A DNA stretch of 28,339 nucleotides from Hyphochytrium catenoides (Eukaryota; Sar; Hyphochytriomycetes; Hyphochytriales; Hyphochytriaceae): the NCBI GenBank assembly GCA_900088475.1, contig FLMG01000167.1, positions 22,489 through 50,827 on the forward strand. Reading direction: 5' to 3'. The position numbers and the translations under genes are program-made. The notes under the pieces were generated by a model. That model was not told where the DNA came from. It searched no databases and saw only the letters and a program-made list of their open reading frames with translations. Every line of letters starts with the position of its first letter. The first letter of the stretch is position 1. Positions 26,236 through 28,339 of the stretch are shown one piece after another.

Positions 26236-28063
26236 ATGTGTCAAACGGATTGTCCTCTTCGTATTACTCACCGGCTTCGCCTCCGCAGCGGCGCGTATCT
26301 CTTCCAACTTGATGCGCCTTCAGGACTTATTTGTCAGCGAAGTAGAGCTCGCTGGCCAGGAAGAAGGAGGGGAGAGAAGACCTAGCCTAGGAGAGAGGCC
26401 CTCTTGGATGCGTCTCCTGTTGTCGACAACCGAGAATTGGCTACAGCTGCTTCCTAAGGTAGGGACCTCGTCGAGTAGCTTTGGTACATCGGGCTCGAAG
26501 TACGTGCTAGAGAGAGAAATGAAAGAGAGAAGCGGGAGAGGAGAAGAGAGGGAAGCAATTATGTGGAAAGAGAAGCATCGTCAAGAAAGAGACACCTGCA
26601 GCCCGACAGAGGAGTCACCGCTACTCCTCTCTCTCTTCTCATCTCTCGCAAAATTGCAGGAAGTCCACGCTCCAACACGCAGTGCCGAAGTTATCACTAA
26701 TCCCATCTTCCGCTGCCTGGAGCGAGAGGCTCTGGTGGGGAGAGAACTGCTATCTGAGGTCCGTGGGCACTTGGAAAACGTGAGAGGCGTGTGTGAGGGA
26801 AGCCTAAAGCCTACGAACGTCATCAGGGATATTATGGACTGCCTCGTGAAAGGTAAGCCCCAGATGGAGAGAGAGAGAGTAGAGAAAGAGAGTAGGAGGG
26901 AGAGAAAGAGGAGAGAGAGAGGAAGAAGGTGAGAGAGAGCCAAAAAGCAGGCATAAAGCGGGAGGATGAAGAAAACTAAAAGAAAGAGTGGGCCAGCTAG
27001 GAGGAAAGATAAAGTCTTGCTCTTCGACTCCTTCTCCTTTGCTCGCATGAACTCTTTCTGTATGGTCTCTTTACATGTCTTTCTCTTTTCACTTGCAAAC
27101 GGTAACATTCTCTCTCCAAATCATCGATCAGTCAACATTTCTTAGTGCTGCCTCTAGGTGCATAGATCTTTGACCTCTCTCTCTTGTTAGGCCTCGTGCC
27201 AGATGTATGGCGGGGACATTACAAGGTGGCCAGTGTCTCCGCAGCCGTTTGGTTCGGAGACTTCATTCGCCGCCTCAAACAGCTGAACTCTCTCCTTCAA
27301 GGAGATGTAAAGACAATTGGAAGGAGAAAGACAGACGGAGAGGGAGAGCCCATCTGGCTGGGAGGACTCTTCTTCCCAGAGTCGTTCCTTACGGCGACTA
27401 GACAGGCAGTCGCTCAGTCCGCAGGCACTTCTTTAGAGTCTTTCTCTCTCACCTTGGAGTTTAGTGCAAGAGAGAGAGATGAAGAGAGACAGAACCAGTT
27501 TCTCATCTCAGGTGCGGCCTATCTTTTACTCTTTCTCTGGGACTTCGGCGCGTCAGCGTCTTCAAAACTTCCCACTTTCCCCGGTTTACTTCGGCCTCTT
27601 TCTCTTATGTACACCTTTGTGTGTTCCACATCTGTTCTGTCATATTTGCCTGCCATTCGGCACGTGGTTCAATTTGTCTCTCCCTTTCTCTCTTTATCGT
27701 GGCTCTCTGGCCCTTGTTTCTCTCTCTCTTTCTCACCCACACACTCTGCTCCTCACTTCCCCAGGCATCCAGCTAGAAGGCGCCGTGGTGGAAGGTGGGC
27801 AGCTTGTTCTCTCCGACCAGCTTCGAGTGAGTCTTCCTCCTCTTCAGCTCGTCTGGGTCGACGCTTCCTCAGACGGCAGTAAAGGAGAGAGAAGACACCG
27901 CCAGCTTCTCCCTGTTTATCTCAACGAGACTCGCTCTGATATCCTCTGTGAGGTGGAAGTCCCAGTCATGGAAGGAGTTCCTTCTCACGTTTGGAGTCAG
28001 AGAGGAGTTGCTCTTCTCGTGTGGGAGCAACTCTCCTCTTTGGAGACAGAAGAGAATAAATAG
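258..28063 (+). CDS. DYNC1H1: Cytoplasmic dynein 1 heavy chain, 67 exons
   Basis: This AAA+ motor heavy chain dimerises, carries intermediate and light-intermediate chains on its tail, hydrolyses ATP mainly at AAA1 and walks towards microtubule minus ends. Seen: every module in canonical order, with P-loops GPAGTGKT (AAA1, about residue 1915), GPSGTGKS (AAA2, about 2217), GPPGSGKT (AAA3, about 2568) and GESGAGKT (AAA4, about 2908). Each exon boundary was fixed by GT/AG, reading phase and gapless alignment to the remembered human protein. All 66 introns close in frame (38 phase 0, 17 phase 1, 11 phase 2), giving 4,665 residues with the gap at 14945-14978 counted as 12 codons. Exon coordinates are listed under the module entries. 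Exon 1 and its donor at 445 (gtcccc, weak) are the least certain. Dynein 2 and axonemal dyneins are excluded by [10 protein letters not shown] and the [18 protein letters not shown] stretch. A few boundaries may be off by a base or by an alternative site. Confidence 0.96.
483..500. repeat. (CT)9 microsatellite in intron 1
   Basis: This perfect CT run lies within a wider C/T-only stretch of about 100 nt just downstream of the exon 1 donor. Confidence 0.92.
1087..1104. repeat. (CT)n tract before exon 3
   Basis: This CT run lies 30-45 nt upstream of the exon 3 acceptor, preceded by ctgac, a plausible branch-point context. It may act as the polypyrimidine tract. Confidence 0.85.
2409..2747 (+). 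other. Intron 6 (339 nt)
   Basis: The longest non-coding stretch in the first 9 kb has a GTAAAA donor and a CTACAG acceptor. It contains in-frame stops and has a pyrimidine-rich 3' third. I see no gene, repeat or structured RNA in it. Confidence 0.85.
9205..9574 (+). other. Intron 26 (370 nt, longest intron)
   Basis: Donor GTGAGT, acceptor TTGTAG. It contains a short telomere-like sequence, agggttaggg at about 9234-9243, too short to mean anything by itself. No conserved protein segment is present, and the flanking exons align to the family without missing residues. Confidence 0.85.
10050..12939 (+). other. Tail end and linker (DHC_N2), exons 28-33
   Basis: Exons: 10050-10283, 10419-10478, 10699-10936, 11188-11417, 11665-11829, 12010-12939; about residues 1256-1874. 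The linker is the mechanical lever that swings across the AAA ring. Diagnostic stretches are KDRHW (exon 30), [11 protein letters not shown] and [16 protein letters not shown] (exon 31), [16 protein letters not shown] (exon 32), and [18 protein letters not shown] then [16 protein letters not shown] (exon 33). Exon 33 is 930 nt uninterrupted, about five times the average of the other exons. Confidence 0.93.
13121..14255 (+). other. AAA1, principal ATPase module, exons 34-37
   Basis: Exons: 13121-13185, 13257-13446, 13660-13950, 14087-14255; about residues 1875-2113. Walker A GPAGTGKT is at about residues 1915-1922. Walker B CFDEFNR has its acidic pair at about 1967-1968. The sensor stretch MNPGYAGR follows at about 2017-2024, then [10 protein letters not shown] and [13 protein letters not shown]. 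All canonical catalytic residues are present, so AAA1 should hydrolyse ATP. Intron 34 (71 nt) is the shortest in the gene. Intron 35 falls exactly between Walker A and Walker B. Confidence 0.96.
13447..13659 (+). other. Intron 35: 213 nt, in-frame and stop-free
   Basis: This has a GTAAGA donor and a TTGCAG acceptor. It is phase 0, 71 codons long and lacks a stop in the reading frame. Removal joins GLCQ to [10 protein letters not shown], an essentially invariant junction, so it is almost certainly spliced for a working AAA1. Retained, it would insert an Arg-rich then hydrophobic segment between Walker A and Walker B. Confidence 0.9.
14413..15660 (+). other. AAA2 module, first part of exon 38, interrupted by gap
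   Basis: Exon 38 runs 14413-15960 and covers all of AAA2 and the beginning of AAA3. AAA2 shows [19 protein letters not shown], Walker [10 protein letters not shown] (about residue 2217) and [16 protein letters not shown]. After the gap it resumes at [14 protein letters not shown]. The gap removes the strand carrying Walker B and the segment after it. In dynein 1 this site usually binds ATP without turnover. Later in the exon a low-complexity spacer of about 20 residues ([14 protein letters not shown] region) precedes the conserved LDYEV strand and is longer than in human. The AAA2-AAA3 border given here is approximate. Confidence 0.92.
14945..14978. other. Assembly gap of 34 N inside AAA2
   Basis: The run of N sits inside exon 38, between VRGEKG and ATVSRCG. 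The two sides are in the same reading frame across the 34 placeholder bases. The family has roughly 57 residues between these landmarks, against 12 placeholder codons here, so the true missing DNA is probably about 170 nt or more and might include an intron. Confidence 0.97.
15661..17199 (+). other. AAA3 module, end of exon 38 to exon 41
   Basis: Exon parts: end of 14413-15960, then 16209-16313, 16497-16738, 16931-17199. Walker [14 protein letters not shown] is at about residue 2568. [15 protein letters not shown] and CEYKRTP follow. Walker B is [10 protein letters not shown] with the acidic pair at about 2637-2638. Then come [13 protein letters not shown], the [15 protein letters not shown] stretch and [19 protein letters not shown]3 is the main regulatory nucleotide site in dynein 1 and its motifs look intact. 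Exon 39 uses an AAG acceptor (16207-16208) rather than a pyrimidine-AG. Confidence 0.95.
16739..16930 (+). other. Intron 40: 192 nt, in-frame and stop-free
   Basis: This phase 0 intron of 64 codons has donor GTAAGA and acceptor GCGCAG and no in-frame stop. Removal joins LTNAM to VDIYLYNQ, matching the family without a gap in AAA3. Confidence 0.88.
17338..19010 (+). other. AAA4 module, exons 42-46
   Basis: Exons: 17338-17629, 17824-17991, 18215-18490, 18573-18685, 18904-19010; about residues 2834-3153. Walker A is GESGAGKT (about 2908-2915) and Walker B is FIFDESN with the acidic pair at about 2966-2967. Then come [20 protein letters not shown] and [16 protein letters not shown]. The donor after exon 43 (gtccga) and the acceptor of exon 44 (ttaag) are both weak, but together they restore the conserved [12 protein letters not shown] junction without gaps. 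Confidence 0.94.
19172..21091 (+). other. Stalk coiled coil and microtubule-binding domain, exons 47-51
   Basis: Exons: 19172-19241, 19418-19873, 20145-20259, 20476-20619, 20879-21091; about residues 3153-3485. CC1 lies in exon 48 (about 3179-3290), a Glu/Lys/Gln-rich heptad region beginning [13 protein letters not shown]. The microtubule-binding domain begins near [10 protein letters not shown] and contains [20 protein letters not shown] and [14 protein letters not shown] (about 3298-3390). CC2 covers the end of exon 50 and exon 51 ([20 protein letters not shown], then [10 protein letters not shown]). CC1 and CC2 lengths match the family, so the stalk should be normal in length. Exon 48 uses an AAG acceptor (19416-19417). 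Confidence 0.94.
21198..22924 (+). other. AAA5 module, exons 52-56
   Basis: Exons: 21198-21317, 21523-21656, 21906-22189, 22292-22420, 22707-22924; about residues 3486-3780. Conserved stretches are [84 protein letters not shown] and [15 protein letters not shown]5 in this family has no catalytic P-loop and mainly supports the ring and the strut contacting the stalk. Exon 56 uses an AAG acceptor (22705-22706). Confidence 0.93.
22190..22291 (+). other. Intron 54: 102 nt, in-frame and stop-free
   Basis: This phase 1 intron of 34 codons has donor GTAAGT and acceptor CTCTAG preceded by a pyrimidine tract. Removal joins FVMFM to STRDPSF, a conserved AAA5 junction. Confidence 0.88.
23293..23601 (+). 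other. Intron 57 (309 nt), pyrimidine-rich
   Basis: Donor GTAAGT, acceptor CTTTAG. Most of the intron is C/T-rich with TC repeats. Its frame stays open until a TAA near the 3' end (23569-23571), so read-through would be terminated. Confidence 0.85.
24383..24475 (+). other. Intron 59: 93 nt, in-frame and stop-free
   Basis: This phase 1 intron of 31 codons has donor GTAAGT and acceptor CTGTAG. Removal restores CSKPGYDASSK, which aligns to the family without a gap just before AAA6. Confidence 0.87.
25729..25745. repeat. (TC)8 tract before exon 63
   Basis: This TC run merges into the polypyrimidine tract (ttttcttcttccccacag) of the exon 63 acceptor. Confidence 0.9.
26202..26240. repeat. Compound (CT)9-(TG)n microsatellite in intron 63
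   Basis: A CT run of nine units is followed directly by a TG run with one interruption (tgtgtatgtg). It is the only clear TG repeat in the window. Confidence 0.93.
26459..26659 (+). other. Intron 64: 201 nt, in-frame and stop-free
   Basis: This phase 0 intron of 67 codons has donor GTAGGG and acceptor TTGCAG and no in-frame stop. With removal, the 15 residues between WLQLLP and PIF equal the human spacing exactly. With retention the protein would gain a Glu/Arg/Ser-rich insert. A coding insertion is the alternative reading. Confidence 0.75.
26853..27190 (+). other. Intron 65 (338 nt), purine-rich 5' half
   Basis: Donor GTAAGC, acceptor TTGTTAG. The first half is a GA-repeat tract on the coding strand. 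The second half becomes pyrimidine-rich towards the acceptor. No gene is recognisable on either strand; a long minus-strand reading frame over it is the low-complexity complement of the GA tract. Confidence 0.85.
26863..26938. repeat. GA-rich tract in intron 65
   Basis: This is nearly pure purine sequence made of gagaga and aaagag units on the coding strand, opposite in polarity to most introns of the gene. Confidence 0.9.
28055..28060 (+). promoter_or_regulatory. AATAAA hexamer overlapping the last two codons
   Basis: The final codons AAT AAA, followed by TAG, form a canonical polyadenylation hexamer. If used, cleavage would leave a 3' UTR of a few tens of bases. The hexamer may equally be coincidental. 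Confidence 0.35.
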
Positions 28064-28113
28064 TCGGCTATTCTACAGAAGAGCTCTAAGTGCAGGCCTC
28101 GTGATGGATGGCT

Positions 28114-28144
28114 CCCTCTCTTTCTCTCTCTTTCTCTCTCTCTC
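28114..28144. repeat. CT-rich microsatellite in 3' flank
   Basis: An imperfect (CT)n run with tttctctc units lies about 50 nt after the stop codon. Confidence 0.9.
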
Positions 28145-28307
28145 CAGGAAGAGGATTAGGTAGATTCACTCACATTGTAGGTAGGAAAGGCTCAGCGTTA
28201 TATTAAATGACGAATGCGATAGGAAATGTAGGAGAGTGCGTTAAATGCTCTTCCTGGATCATCTCATTTGCCCAGACAGCAACGCCAAAAACCAGACTCC
28301 TGATCCA

Positions 28308-28311
<4 letters not shown>

Positions 28312-28339
<28 letters not shown>
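28312..28339. repeat. (TC)14 microsatellite at window end
   Basis: A perfect TC run extends to the last base, mirroring the repeat at the window start. Confidence 0.95.

Larger units (their letters stand above)
25763..28063 (+). other. C-terminal domain, exons 63-67
   Basis: Exons: 25763-26112, 26289-26458, 26660-26852, 27191-27511, 27765-28063; about residues 4222-4665. Landmarks are [54 protein letters not shown], and [14 protein letters not shown] followed by QRGVALLVW. The product runs about 11 residues past the human end with an acidic tail (LETEENK). By family knowledge this domain caps the ring and tunes processivity. The donor at 26459 and acceptor at 26658-26659 give a gapless match to human, although the intron between them is stop-free in frame. 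Confidence 0.93.
28064..28339. other. 3' flank
   Basis: After the stop come a CT microsatellite, a mixed-composition segment with attaaatga near 28202, and the terminal TC run. No reading frame resembling a known protein and no RNA gene are visible. Confidence 0.7.

Noticed and set aside
26581-27108. 175-residue minus-strand reading frame
   Set aside because: It is the complement of exon 65 plus a GA-repeat tract. Its translation is Leu/Ser/Phe low complexity, and the plus strand is clearly coding in exon 65.
27464-28063. 199-codon open frame spanning intron 66 into exon 67
   Set aside because: The intron 66 part does not align to dynein. Splicing from 27511 to 27765 gives the conserved continuation.

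Overview
The window is nuclear DNA from an intron-rich eukaryote. It is almost entirely one plus-strand gene: the heavy chain of cytoplasmic dynein 1, the minus-end-directed microtubule motor (DYNC1H1 family). Aligned by eye to the remembered human protein, the coding sequence resolves into 67 exons and 66 GT-AG introns from an ATG at 258 to a TAG at 28061-28063. Exon phases close across every intron. The exons sum to 13,998 nt, or 4,665 residues plus stop, counting an assembly gap as 12 unknown codons. Human DYNC1H1 is about 4,646 residues.

Layout: 1-257 is 5' flank. Exons 1-27 (258-9781) encode the tail. Exons 28-33 (10050-12939) encode the end of the tail and the linker. Exons 34-37 (13121-14255) encode AAA1, and the single large exon 38 (14413-15960) encodes AAA2 and the start of AAA3. 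Exons 39-41 finish AAA3, 42-46 (17338-19010) encode AAA4, 47-51 (19172-21091) the coiled-coil stalk with the microtubule-binding domain, 52-56 AAA5, 57-62 the AAA5-AAA6 connection and AAA6, and 63-67 (25763-28063) the C-terminal domain. After the stop there are 276 bases of 3' flank. I see no second gene that I can support, no RNA gene, no CRISPR array and no transposon.

The family call rests on AAA1, which has [15 protein letters not shown], then [10 protein letters not shown], then [15 protein letters not shown]. This is the dynein-1 pattern, not the axonemal or IFT dynein-2 pattern. Introns average about 209 nt and are mostly pyrimidine-rich on the coding strand, with (TC)n runs. Both window ends are (TC)n microsatellites, so this may be a whole contig broken at repeats. 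Dynein 1 argues against land plants and red algae. The TC-rich short introns recall coccidian or chromerid alveolates, but I cannot assign the organism from this sequence.

Most worth a second look: a gap that removes the AAA2 Walker B core and is probably undersized; five introns that are multiples of three and stop-free in frame, all in the motor half; very uneven intron distribution; four AAG splice acceptors; and a small antisense reading frame in intron 15. I found no evidence of a previously undescribed system.
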